Below, one piece after another: positions 1 to 8,303 of a stretch of DNA of 49,945 bases. The stretch spans positions 1 to 49,945 of the forward strand of contig JAWKMJ010000023.1 of NCBI GenBank assembly GCA_041392305.1. Reading direction: 5' to 3'. The notes below the pieces were generated by a model, which was not told the DNA's origin, searched no databases, and saw only the letters and a list, made by a program, of their open reading frames with translations. Position numbers and translations under genes: made by a program. Positions within the stretch are counted from its first letter, which is position 1. Each line of letters starts with the position of its first letter. This stretch comes from JAGQYP01 sp041392305 (GTDB lineage Bacteria; Bacteroidota; Bacteroidia; Flavobacteriales_D; Crocinitomicaceae).

Positions 1-376
1 GAAACGATATACTTTTTTTATCGGTAGATAAATGAAAATATAGTTTCGTGTGTGGTCGGGTTTTGTGGTCGGATTTAACTTCAAAAACGGATATAATTGG
101 CTAAAATCGGTATTAATTAAAATAACAAAAATCGACAATAAATCGCTGTATCACTTAGTTTGTAAGGGGGGTAGTGGTTGGAAAATTTTTAGGAGAATTT
201 CACTGTTAATCAGAGGGTCCTTGGTTCACCTGTGCCGATGCTATGAAACTTAATTGTAGCGAAGTGGAGATTTAGTAGAATGCTTTCGGTAAGCCCAAGA
301 GGGGGAGCAAAAGCCTGGAGCAATCCGGACTTTTTTATTTTACCGCCATATCAAAAACCAAATGGAATATTAAAAA
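1..376. other. No intact gene; possible GIY-YIG/tRNA-like remnant
   Basis: I see no convincing intact gene here. A 67-residue open frame at 50-253 (plus) looks like chance or debris. Around 205-235 the DNA reads like the anticodon-arm to T-arm part of a tRNA (GAGGGTCCTTGGTTCA), but no acceptor stem closes. From about 272 to 345 the plus strand encodes, in one frame, AFGKPKRGSKSLEQSG. From memory this resembles the stretch that precedes small GIY-YIG endonuclease genes in Bacteroidota. The frame has stop codons, and the stretch runs into the 3' end of the minus-strand gene at 377. This is a low-confidence inference. Confidence 0.25.
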
Positions 377-2833
377 TCAAACCCTCACTCCAATCACACA
401 AACATCATCCACCTGCTCCAAATCTCCTCTCCATTGCTCAAATTGATCGTTTATAAGCTCTCTTTGTTTTTCCATCGGTTCGGATTGTAGACTTAAAAGT
501 AGCTTTTTAAAATTGGCGGATTTGAATTTCTTTCCTCCTGCTTTTGATGTATTCTTTTCGCCTCCAAATTGATCCGCATAACCATCCGAAAACAAATAAA
601 GCGTATCGTCTTTTTCTATTTTGATTAAATTGGAGTTGAAATTTGAAGCCATATCGTATTTTCCAACAGGTTGTTTGTCCGCTTTGATTTCATGTAACAC
701 AAATTCACTTTTTTCATCTTTTGTAATGCTGATGGTATTTTGAATTTGTCCTTCAAGTTCTTTATCTCCTTTTCGAATGATCCAAATGGGATTGTGTGCA
801 CCGGACCAGTTCAATTCCATTGTTTTGAAGTTGATGGCTGCTAAAGAAACATCCATTCCATCTTTGATTTCATCCGAAGACTTTCCGAATTGATCTGTTA
901 CTAATTCTCTAGTTCGATCTAAAATTTTTCCAGTATCCTTTATTTTTTCTTCCAATAATGTTTTGGTTAATGCATTTGAGCAAACTACGGAAACCATGGC
1001 TCCGGGCACCCCATGTCCAGTACAATCCGCAGCAGCGATATACAAAGTATCGCCCATGTTCTCCATCCAATAAAAATCACCCGCAACGATGTCTTTGGGT
1101 TTGTAAAGCACAAAACTATTAGGGAGCCATTTTAAGATCACTTTCTTTTGTGGCAAAATGGCTTCTTGCAATCTTTTAGCATAAGTTATAGAATCTAAAA
1201 TTTCAGCATTCTTTTCTTCAACTATTTCCTTTTGTTCTTGTATTTCAGCATTCTTTTCTGCTAATTTTTGATTGGCTCTTTTACTTGTTCGATAAGCCTT
1301 AAAGGAAACAAAAGCAGCAATTAACACTAAAATGATTCCGACGATAGATCCGTAAATCATTATTTGCTTTCTCTGATTCTCGGCAGTTTTTCTTTTGTTG
1401 ATTTCTTGCTCTCTTAAGATCTCATCATCTTTTATCTTATTTTCCTTGTTAAGTAATTCAATCTTTTGCTCTTTTATTTGGGACTCGTATCGGCTATTTG
1501 CTTTGGCTACTTCATCTGCTTTTTCTATAGCCAATAAACTGTCGCTCATCTCATGAAATTCCTTGTACATATAAAATGCTCTTCGGTAATCTCCTTTGCC
1601 TGCAAGAACACGTGCATAAACTTCCCTACCTGTAATCATTTCTTCTATATTCCCTTCGGCATTGGCTAATTCCAAACCAATCGATACATGCTTAGCTGCT
1701 TCTAGAACATTGCCATTATCGATTAAAGCAGAGGCTTTGTAAATATTAAAAGCTGCATAGGCTGATGTTAATTCATATTCTCGGGAAACTTCTATTCCTT
1801 CCTGAAAATACTGTATGGCTTTGGAATACATTTTCTTTTTCTGATAGGAATTCCCAATATTAGATAGGGTTAAACAATAACTCCTTGGAGAACTACTTTC
1901 TTTTTTTATTTCAAGTGCAGGAAATAGATAGACTAATGCGCTATCGGGTTGATTATTCATCATGAAGATATATCCAATATTATTCATGGATGTCGCTGTT
2001 TCACGATCGTATCCACCTTCTTTTGCAATTTTGATCGCTTTTTTATGCGTATCAATGGCTTTTTGGAGATCTCCCATGGAATCATAAATTAATGCCATAT
2101 TGTTGAGGACAGTATAATGTTCCTGTTTGTTATGGCCTTTTCTTACAATTTTATCGGCTTCCAATAGATATTTTAGGGCTTTTTCTAGCTGATGTTGTAC
2201 TCTATACAATTCTCCTATATCAACTAAAACTGTAGTGATACTTTTCACATTTCCAGTCTCTTGGATCATTTTATAAGCTTTGAATAAATATTCTTCAGCT
2301 TTTACAAAATCTTCTTGATAAAAATAATTGACCCCTATGATGTCATAATCTGAAATGATCGCACCAGTATCATTCAATTCTAAATCAAGTGATAGTACTT
2401 TATCAAAAGCATCTCTGGCTTTTCCGTATTCCCCTTGTGATTGATAAATAGTTCCAATATTGAATAAAGTTCCAACTTTTGAATTGAGATCCCCTTCTTT
2501 TTCATCGTATTCAATCTTTTTCTTGTACAAATAAAGGGCTGTGTCCATTTCAGACATGAGATAATAGACCGTACCTAATTTGTTGTAATACCCAGACATG
2601 TAATAGTAATCCTTGCTTTCATCAAAAAGCTTCTTTTGCATTTCTGCATATTGAACAGCATCCATAGGGTTGGAATAAACGACCTCCCAAAACAACTCGC
2701 CGATAATTTTATCTTTTGTATCTAGGTCTTTAGCTGATTTTAAGGCAATTGTCAGACTATCCACCATCTTCAGATCTTGCGAGAGCAAAGGAAATGCGCT
2801 TGTAATAAAAATAAGAAGGAATAAATATCGCAT
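377..2833 (-). CDS. TPR-repeat membrane protein with C-terminal SpoIIE-type PP2C phosphatase
   Basis: An 818-residue two-part signalling protein. It starts with a signal peptide (about residues 1-18). A long series of tetratricopeptide repeats follows (about 30-430), then a coiled-coil segment, one transmembrane helix near 490-512 and more coiled coil. The C-terminus (about 575-818) is a SpoIIE/PP2C serine phosphatase with the family motifs DIVAGDFYW, AAADCTGHGVPGA and FSDGYADQFGG, whose acidic residues bind metal. The TPR part should lie in the periplasm and the phosphatase in the cytoplasm, so it could pass an outside signal to a phosphorylated anti-anti-sigma-type partner; that output is inferred. 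It lies 103 bp downstream of the anti-sigma candidate on the same strand and may be co-transcribed with the ECF operon. It ends without an obvious terminator. Confidence 0.88.
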   Translation of the reverse strand: MRYLFLLIFITSAFPLLSQDLKMVDSLTIALKSAKDLDTKDKIIGELFWEVVYSNPMDAVQYAEMQKKLFDESKDYYYMSGYYNKLGTVYYLMSEMDTALYLYKKKIEYDEKEGDLNSKVGTLFNIGTIYQSQGEYGKARDAFDKVLSLDLELNDTGAIISDYDIIGVNYFYQEDFVKAEEYLFKAYKMIQETGNVKSITTVLVDIGELYRVQHQLEKALKYLLEADKIVRKGHNKQEHYTVLNNMALIYDSMGDLQKAIDTHKKAIKIAKEGGYDRETATSMNNIGYIFMMNNQPDSALVYLFPALEIKKESSSPRSYCLTLSNIGNSYQKKKMYSKAIQYFQEGIEVSREYELTSAYAAFNIYKASALIDNGNVLEAAKHVSIGLELANAEGNIEEMITGREVYARVLAGKGDYRRAFYMYKEFHEMSDSLLAIEKADEVAKANSRYESQIKEQKIELLNKENKIKDDEILREQEINKRKTAENQRKQIMIYGSIVGIILVLIAAFVSFKAYRTSKRANQKLAEKNAEIQEQKEIVEEKNAEILDSITYAKRLQEAILPQKKVILKWLPNSFVLYKPKDIVAGDFYWMENMGDTLYIAAADCTGHGVPGAMVSVVCSNALTKTLLEEKIKDTGKILDRTRELVTDQFGKSSDEIKDGMDVSLAAINFKTMELNWSGAHNPIWIIRKGDKELEGQIQNTISITKDEKSEFVLHEIKADKQPVGKYDMASNFNSNLIKIEKDDTLYLFSDGYADQFGGEKNTSKAGGKKFKSANFKKLLLSLQSEPMEKQRELINDQFEQWRGDLEQVDDVCVIGVRV

Positions 2834-2881
2834 GCTGTTTATTTCTTAATTGCTTGAAAAATAAACAGATAATTTTAATTC

Positions 2882-2905
2882 TTATTCATGTATTGCATGA
2901 AATAA
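2882..2905 (-). promoter_or_regulatory. Inverted repeat between anti-sigma gene and phosphatase gene
   Basis: TTATTCATG and CATGAAATAA form imperfect arms (one unpaired base) around a 5-nt loop in the 103-bp gap. No T-tract follows on the minus strand, so it may be an attenuator, a processing site or a protein-binding site rather than a clean terminator. Confidence 0.25.
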
Positions 2906-2936
2906 AGATGAATGTTGGTATTCTTATTAAAGCAAC

Positions 2937-3527
2937 TTACCTTTTCAAAATATCCGAATATTCTTGGTCCACATGTACTACAAACTCTTCTTCATTGTAT
3001 GAAAAATCATTTTTTGGCAATGGGACCTCATATTTAGGGACTGGAACTTTGTAATCTGGAGATAGATTTGTCGGGGTAGAATAACAATCATTTACAACAA
3101 TTTCATCCTTGACGTATTCGGTTTTAACTACTTTTTTATACTTGATTTTTTCTTGTATAATGGTATCCATTTGAGCAATAAAAACAGTGTCAATCTGAGT
3201 CTTGAAAATGGTGTCTCGATCACTCACCTTTTCCTTTATTTCGACAATTTTAGGAAAACTCAAGGATCCAATAAAAAAACCAATCAATAAGGCTGCAGCA
3301 ATTCCAGAAATAAAAGGAAGGATTCTGTTTTTCTTTTTCTGAGGAATAGCCAATATTTTCGCTGTCACATCATCTGACGGACGATCTAGTTTTTTAAAAG
3401 AAATCAGCTTCTGATGTAGTTTTTCATAAGCTTCTTTACCGTACTCATTTCCTACTAGAATTTGCTGATCCGAGTTGAGATCCTCCCAACTGTACAAACT
3501 AGCCCAAAGTTCTATTTTTTCCTTCAT
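2937..3527 (-). CDS. Putative membrane anti-sigma factor partner
   Basis: A 196-residue single-pass membrane protein. A cytoplasmic N-terminus of about 68 residues (Trp/Glu-rich, with WASLYSWEDL near the start) precedes a basic KKKNR stretch. One hydrophobic helix follows at about 70-90, then a periplasmic tail with a predicted helical stretch and a Pro-rich end (VPVPKYEVPLP). No zinc-binding anti-sigma motif is visible, so the call rests on position and topology: its start codon lies inside the ECF sigma gene (29-bp overlap), the usual translational coupling of sigma/anti-sigma pairs. It would hold the sigma factor at the membrane. A role as anti-sigma is inferred, not shown by sequence similarity. 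Confidence 0.6.
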   Translation of the reverse strand: MKEKIELWASLYSWEDLNSDQQILVGNEYGKEAYEKLHQKLISFKKLDRPSDDVTAKILAIPQKKKNRILPFISGIAAALLIGFFIGSLSFPKIVEIKEKVSDRDTIFKTQIDTVFIAQMDTIIQEKIKYKKVVKTEYVKDEIVVNDCYSTPTNLSPDYKVPVPKYEVPLPKNDFSYNEEEFVVHVDQEYSDILKR

Positions 3528-4089
3528 AACTTGAATTGTTAGTATTGAAATATTCTTTAACCAATTGAATGGCTTTTGATAATCTTGATTTCACGGTGCC
3601 TTCTGGAATTTGAACAATATCCGCCACTTCTTTCACCGAAAATTCTTCAATGATTCGCAACCAAAACACTTCTCTTAAATGCTCCGGAAGTTGTTCGTTA
3701 ATCTGATGTATTTCAGCCGTTTTTTCCTTGTCTAATAATTGAGAAATAGGCGTTTCCTCTGCTGCTTGTTCGATGTGATTTCCCTCCAAATCCACCATGA
3801 CAGGATTTCTAAAGTGTTTCCGCATCAGATTGGATCCCATGGTGTAAAACCAAGGTCTGAAACTGTATTTGGGATTAAACTGATAAGCTTTCTCCCAAAG
3901 TCCAGAAAATAACTCTTGTAACAGATCTTCTGAAGTGGTTTGATTTTGAGTGGATCTAAGAAAATAAGTGAACACTCTCTGATGATATCGCTCGTAGATG
4001 ACCTCGAAGGCCTTGTGATCTTGTTGCTTTGAGATGAGCTGGACTAAGTCCTCATCAGAGAGTTTGTATCTATTCTTGAGAATAAACAT
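3499..4089 (-). CDS. ECF-family RNA polymerase sigma-70 factor
   Basis: A 196-residue extracytoplasmic-function sigma factor. Region 2 spans about 20-95, with FEVIYERYHQRVFTYFLR and the DLLQELFSGLW core-binding segment. Region 4 (about 125-180) has the helix-turn-helix FSVKEVADIVQIPEGTVKSRLSKA that would contact the -35 element. There is no region 1.1 or 3, as expected for the family. The gene begins only 4 bp after the stop of the FGE-like gene and overlaps the next gene by 29 bp, so the three are almost certainly one transcript. It would direct RNA polymerase to a small regulon in response to an envelope or surface signal; the signal is unknown. Confidence 0.93.
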   Translation of the reverse strand: MFILKNRYKLSDEDLVQLISKQQDHKAFEVIYERYHQRVFTYFLRSTQNQTTSEDLLQELFSGLWEKAYQFNPKYSFRPWFYTMGSNLMRKHFRNPVMVDLEGNHIEQAAEETPISQLLDKEKTAEIHQINEQLPEHLREVFWLRIIEEFSVKEVADIVQIPEGTVKSRLSKAIQLVKEYFNTNNSSYEGKNRTLG

Positions 4090-4093
4090 TCAC

Positions 4094-5947
4094 CTATTTC
4101 TGTATTACTTTCATGAAAACTCTAAATCCTACTGTTGGATGTGGGGCAGACTGAAAATGACTTGATTTTTTGAAATCATTGTATTCTGTATCCCATCCTC
4201 CACCTTTGGTTTGACTCTTATCCGAAATCATTTCACAAACATTTCCATAGGTATTGTAAAGTCCTGTTGAATTCGGATTATAGGAATCAACTTTTACCAT
4301 AAAAAATCCTCCATCATCGTAATATCTTCTCCCATCTTTATCCTTCAAATAGCCATTGATTACATAACAACCTTCTGCATTTTGAATTTGTTGTGGTTCA
4401 CCCGAGGCCATTTCCCATTGGTCTTCGGTAGGTAAAATGAATTCTACTTTGTCAAATTTTCGTTTAGGATCGTTGTTCCATTGTGAAGTTAACCACTTGC
4501 AATACTCGGTTGCCGCTTCTTTAGATATATTAACAACTGGGTATTCATCATATGCTGGATGCCAGTGATACATTCTTTCCATTGGTTCTAAAAAAGCTTC
4601 TTTGTATGATTTTGTGAAGAGGGTACTATCTGGTCTGAATTTTTCATAGGCTTTTGGGTTATTTTCTTTCAAATCATCCAGAAATATTCGGTATTCCCAA
4701 TTCGTCTCTTCCATGTTTGATGCATAAAGATTCTCTGAAAGCTGGCTGAATTTTTTAAAATAATTCTTTGTTTTAATCCATAACCCATTAAATTCAATTG
4801 GTTTCACACCTGTTTCTGATTCAATGAAATCGCCATATATTCCTAATGTGATAGGATTGGGCTCAATAATTTGAATGAGGTGTTTTGCCCAAGCTTCTTT
4901 TTCTGTATTTCCAGTTTGTTGATAATGCACGTATAATTTAATCAACCCAGTAAGATAGGTTTTGGCCATGTTTTTTGCCTTATTATCCCAAATGTTAGAG
5001 AAATAGCGTTGCTCTACATATTCTAACTTGTAAACCGATTCAAAATTCTTGATTAAACTAGCAATTGAAGATGTTTTATGACTTGGGTCGTATTTGAATG
5101 TAAGTCCAGTTAAGATCAAATCTTCTTCTTCGAATTCTGATTTGTAATAATCCGGAGTTGCAACAGTCATATGAATTGCACGACCCGATTCAGCAAATTT
5201 TTTCATTAAAAATTGAATATAGGCATGTCCATTATCCCAATCTACTTTGTTATCTGTGTAATAATTTTGGATTGAAACCCACTTTTCATTTGGAACAAAC
5301 AATTTCCAGTATCTGTTGCAATAAGTACTATCCATTAATAAAGATGTATTGACTACATGCGCATCTGTCCTGATATTTTTAGCTGCCTGCAAGATCCAGG
5401 CTCCAAAAGTGTCGTTGTCACCGTGGGTAAAAAGAATTGCATTTTGCTCCAAAGAACTTAAGATATTATAGCCCCAATGATATAAACTAATATCTTCTTC
5501 ATCAGAATTAAATAATTTCTCGGCAAATAGTACTTCGTTAGCCTTGTCTCCATTTGTGATAGCTCTTACCAATAATCCTTCCCAGATATCTGTATTACTT
5601 GGGTCTTTCGCATATGCAGAATCTAAATAACTGTTATTTCCAGAAGTTAGTTTATTCATCATATAATAGTAACTGAAAGATTGTGGAATCGCCTTGTTGG
5701 CATCTTCCGCTATTTCGATCAATTCATCTCTCCCACAAGATCTACTGTAATTACAAGCTCGAAAATAATTGTACCAGGCTTCCTCATTGGATGGTTCTGC
5801 ATCAATTTTTGCTTTCCATAATTTCATTTGTTCATTGTACCATTCATCCGATTCCATTTTAATTGCTGGAGAAATGATTTTCATAGCCTTTTGTCCAAAT
5901 ACAAGATTGAGGCTGAATACGATTAAAATAATTACGATTTGTTTCAT
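4094..5947 (-). CDS. Secreted protein with GDNDTF-type middle region and C-terminal FGE/SUMF1-like domain
   Basis: A 617-residue exported protein (signal peptide about 1-18, ending VFGQ). The N-terminal half is helical and TPR-like. At about 174-200 it carries LFTHGDNDTFGAWILQ followed by RTDAHVVNTSLL, which closely matches the soluble tail of Bacteroidota DUF2723 membrane proteins. The last 155 residues form a formylglycine-generating-enzyme/sulfatase-modifying-factor-like domain: YPVVNISKEAATEYCKWL, LPTEDQWEMA, GLYNTYGNVCEM and a closing KGGGW...GFRVFMK. I cannot confirm catalytic cysteines or copper ligands, and many bacterial members of this fold are non-catalytic binding domains. It is first in an operon with an ECF sigma factor, so it may be the surface sensor or a target of that system. 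This role is inferred. Confidence 0.8.
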   Translation of the reverse strand: MKQIVIILIVFSLNLVFGQKAMKIISPAIKMESDEWYNEQMKLWKAKIDAEPSNEEAWYNYFRACNYSRSCGRDELIEIAEDANKAIPQSFSYYYMMNKLTSGNNSYLDSAYAKDPSNTDIWEGLLVRAITNGDKANEVLFAEKLFNSDEEDISLYHWGYNILSSLEQNAILFTHGDNDTFGAWILQAAKNIRTDAHVVNTSLLMDSTYCNRYWKLFVPNEKWVSIQNYYTDNKVDWDNGHAYIQFLMKKFAESGRAIHMTVATPDYYKSEFEEEDLILTGLTFKYDPSHKTSSIASLIKNFESVYKLEYVEQRYFSNIWDNKAKNMAKTYLTGLIKLYVHYQQTGNTEKEAWAKHLIQIIEPNPITLGIYGDFIESETGVKPIEFNGLWIKTKNYFKKFSQLSENLYASNMEETNWEYRIFLDDLKENNPKAYEKFRPDSTLFTKSYKEAFLEPMERMYHWHPAYDEYPVVNISKEAATEYCKWLTSQWNNDPKRKFDKVEFILPTEDQWEMASGEPQQIQNAEGCYVINGYLKDKDGRRYYDDGGFFMVKVDSYNPNSTGLYNTYGNVCEMISDKSQTKGGGWDTEYNDFKKSSHFQSAPHPTVGFRVFMKVIQK

Positions 5948-6092
5948 GTTGCTTTAGTCTTCATTAATAAAAAATGAATTCGAATTCTAAAGTAAGTATC
6001 CAAGATAAAAAGGATCGGTTCACGGAAAATGATTTTTTTTCAAATTTGTTGTAACAATATTCCCTTCAGTTATTATTTCAATAAAACAAAAA

Positions 6093-7319
6093 ATGTATAA
6101 ATCCATCCTAGCTTTTTCATTTTCCATCCTAACTGTCATTTGTTTTAATCAAATTGAAATTTATTCTATTGATCCATTTTCTGAGAATAATTCAGACCTC
6201 AATAAGCTGGATAGTGTTTTTACTTCTAAGAGGGTGATTGGATTAGGAGAATCAACCCATGGAACATCTGAATTCACAACCATGCGCTTGAGAATTTTCA
6301 AATATCTAGTTGAACACCATAATTACAATACTTTTTTCCTTGAGGCTGATGGTATAGCTTGTATGGATGCCAATCGATATGTAAATGGAGATAATATTCA
6401 TATAGATTCCGCTATGACTCATATATACCTCTGGCCCTGGAATACGGAAGAATTTAGAAGAATATTGATATGGATGCGAAAGTTTAATGAAACCAATTCA
6501 AATAAGCTCAAATTTGTTGGAGTGGATAGTCAAATGTTATTCGATGTAAAAAATGAGATCAGGGAGCATTTGATTCATGATTCGTCACAATTTAAGGAGT
6601 TATATGAACTCTTTGATACGACCCAATTTACAATTGATAAAGATTCCATAAAGTTTGCTAAACTGAAACAAATTTGGAGCGAAATCAAAACAAGTTTGTT
6701 GAGAAGCCAAGATGATCGTGATCAACTACTGATAAGAGATATGGATCAATGGATTTATTTTAAAAGTTTAAAAGATTTCAGAACGAAAAGTAATTTCAGG
6801 GATAGTGTTATGGCTCAAAATATTAAGATTCATCTTGATGAAAACTCTACGGAAAAAGGCATTTATTTCGCGCACAATGCTCATGTTTCAAGAAGGCATC
6901 AATATTATAAAAGCTCCAATTATCATAGGAAATATGGTGGCTATTATTTGAGTGAGTTAATCCATTCAGACTACTATTGTATTGGCTTGGATTTTTTCAA
7001 AGGAACGTTCAATGCTTTGGATTTAATTGACGGAAAACCTAAGATGAAAGAGTTTACTGAGCAGGTAGTATCTAAAAAAGAAGTTGCTTATATAATGAAG
7101 AATATGAGTGCGGATATCTATTTTATTCCTGAAGGGTATTTCAATGCCATCAATAAAATGAAAATGAATCATATTGGCGCGGGCTATGGAACTTCTTCCA
7201 TAAAAGGTTATAAATATTACAGAACTCAGTCTGTCCAGAAGAATCAATTCGATGCTTTCATTATTTTTCGGGAAACAAGTCCTTCTAAATTAAAAGGTAG
7301 ATTCAAACCCTATAAGTAG
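6093..7319 (+). CDS. Erythromycin esterase family protein
   Basis: A 408-residue protein of the erythromycin-esterase/succinoglycan-biosynthesis family (EreA/EreB-like). The family signature GLGESTHGTSEF sits at about 50-62, with E53 and H56 in the usual active-site positions. A second conserved histidine motif, AHNAHVSR, occurs near 260. A hydrophobic N-terminus (about 4-20) suggests export or membrane anchoring, unlike the cytoplasmic resistance enzymes. The family includes true macrolide esterases and many proteins of unknown substrate, and no resistance claim can be made from sequence. It stands alone, divergent from the sigma operon, and converges on the thioredoxin-like gene. Codon use looks like its neighbours. 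Confidence 0.85.
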   Translation: MYKSILAFSFSILTVICFNQIEIYSIDPFSENNSDLNKLDSVFTSKRVIGLGESTHGTSEFTTMRLRIFKYLVEHHNYNTFFLEADGIACMDANRYVNGDNIHIDSAMTHIYLWPWNTEEFRRILIWMRKFNETNSNKLKFVGVDSQMLFDVKNEIREHLIHDSSQFKELYELFDTTQFTIDKDSIKFAKLKQIWSEIKTSLLRSQDDRDQLLIRDMDQWIYFKSLKDFRTKSNFRDSVMAQNIKIHLDENSTEKGIYFAHNAHVSRRHQYYKSSNYHRKYGGYYLSELIHSDYYCIGLDFFKGTFNALDLIDGKPKMKEFTEQVVSKKEVAYIMKNMSADIYFIPEGYFNAINKMKMNHIGAGYGTSSIKGYKYYRTQSVQKNQFDAFIIFRETSPSKLKGRFKPYK

Positions 7320-7323
7320 ACAG

Positions 7324-7353
7324 AAAAAAGGGTGACAAAATATCGCCACCCTT
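7324..7353 (-). terminator. Intrinsic terminator of the thioredoxin-like gene
   Basis: AAGGGTG and CACCCTT form a 7-bp stem at 7328-7353. On the minus strand it is followed by a run of six T. It lies 24 bp past the stop of the minus-strand gene ending at 7377 and also lies just beyond the convergent gene ending at 7319. Confidence 0.7.
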
Positions 7354-7376
7354 CACTCGTTGCGCTAAGATTAATA

Positions 7377-8156
7377 CTAATTCATGAATAGTTTTCGCAC
7401 CACAGGGCCTTGTTCTGTATTCATTTGAAAAATGTATATGCCTGTTTCTAATGTATGAATGTCGATTGTTCCAGAAGTAACACTTTGGATCGAATTTATT
7501 TTTTGTCCTTGTAGATTAATGATCTCGATTGACTGAACTTGATCGTAATTTTCAATGATCAAATTCTTATTTAATTGATCGATATAGATTTTTCCAGCTA
7601 ATATTTCTTCTTCAATTGAAAGTGTTTGACAATCCTGAACTTTTTGATACAATTGAGAAGTATTCAAGGAAGTAGATATCCATTCTGTTTTCTTATCCGG
7701 ACAAATTTTATAAACCAAGGGATAATATGGAACTTGATAATCCGTGAAAATGGTTCGATCTGGATCTTCTACGTTAAAAATGGGATAGGGTGTTCCTGTA
7801 ATCCAATCTCCAGCAGTCACCCAGGCAGGTCCAACTCCAATAAAAGCGTCATAAGAATTATACTGATCGTATTCCAAGGCTAATACCATGACTTCATCTG
7901 TTCCATTGGGGCCATAAGCGTCATAAAGATCTTTTAAAGTATGTGTTTGATGATAACTCCAACAAGTAGGACAATGTGCTGCAAAAATGTCGATATAAAC
8001 AGTTTTACCCGCATCTAAATAATCATACAAAGTGTAAGAATTGCTATCAACAATATCAATTAAAGTAAAATTCGGAGCAGTAGATCCATCAGGCAACTGA
8101 GCCGAAACATTCAAACCCAGTAAAATAGATAAGATCAAAATAATTTTTTTCATCAC
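7377..8156 (-). CDS. Secreted thioredoxin-like protein with T9SS type A sorting domain
   Basis: A 259-residue exported protein. A signal peptide (1-20, ending VSAQ) is followed by a thioredoxin/AhpC-TlpA-like fold. The fold contains TAPNFTLIDI near 27-36 and the redox motif CPTC at C62-C65, placed after YIDIFAAH as in thioredoxins. The last 75 residues or so are a type A T9SS sorting domain: NLQGQKIN, then LETGIYIFQMN, ending VVRKLFMN. The protein should therefore cross the outer membrane and become attached to the cell surface or released. A surface disulfide reductase/isomerase role is plausible, but the partner is unknown. Alternative start at the second Met makes no difference to the mature protein. 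It has its own terminator and sits downstream of the fumC terminator, so it is probably monocistronic. Confidence 0.85.
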   Translation of the reverse strand: MMKKIILILSILLGLNVSAQLPDGSTAPNFTLIDIVDSNSYTLYDYLDAGKTVYIDIFAAHCPTCWSYHQTHTLKDLYDAYGPNGTDEVMVLALEYDQYNSYDAFIGVGPAWVTAGDWITGTPYPIFNVEDPDRTIFTDYQVPYYPLVYKICPDKKTEWISTSLNTSQLYQKVQDCQTLSIEEEILAGKIYIDQLNKNLIIENYDQVQSIEIINLQGQKINSIQSVTSGTIDIHTLETGIYIFQMNTEQGPVVRKLFMN

Positions 8157-8212
8157 AGTTTTGTAATAGTTTCAATACATAACGAAAACAATTCCAACTC
8201 CTTACACCAAAA

Positions 8213-8243
8213 ACAAAAAAAGGGCCAGAAAAACTCCAGCCCT
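8213..8243 (-). terminator. Intrinsic terminator downstream of fumC
   Basis: On the minus strand AGGGCTGGA pairs with TCTGGCCCT (two wobble pairs, 8221-8243), followed by a T-rich run. It is 61 bp past the fumC stop; the heptad-repeat sequence lies between stop and terminator, so it is transcribed. Confidence 0.7.
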
Positions 8244-8247
8244 CAAT

Positions 8248-8303
8248 ATTCGTAATTCGTACTTAAAAAGCAAATTCTACATTCTACACTCTAAATTCTA
8301 AAC
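8248..8303. repeat. Heptad-phased repeat in the fumC 3' flank
   Basis: Eight consecutive 7-bp words fill this stretch exactly: two copies of ATTCGTA, two diverged words, then TCTACAT, TCTACAC, TCTAAAT and TCTAAAC. The last word ends at the base before the fumC stop codon (8304-8306). Confidence 0.75.

Noticed and set aside
205..245. An intact tRNA gene
   Set aside because: Only an anticodon-to-T-arm-like stretch is present; no pairing acceptor stem or D arm can be found.
50..253. 67-residue plus-strand open frame as a gene
   Set aside because: Mixed composition without domain, signal or family resemblance, and it crosses the tRNA-like fragment.
6093..7319. Horizontally acquired macrolide-resistance gene
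   Set aside because: Base composition resembles neighbouring genes, there are no mobile-element remains, and the protein has an export-like N-terminus; the family is broader than resistance enzymes.
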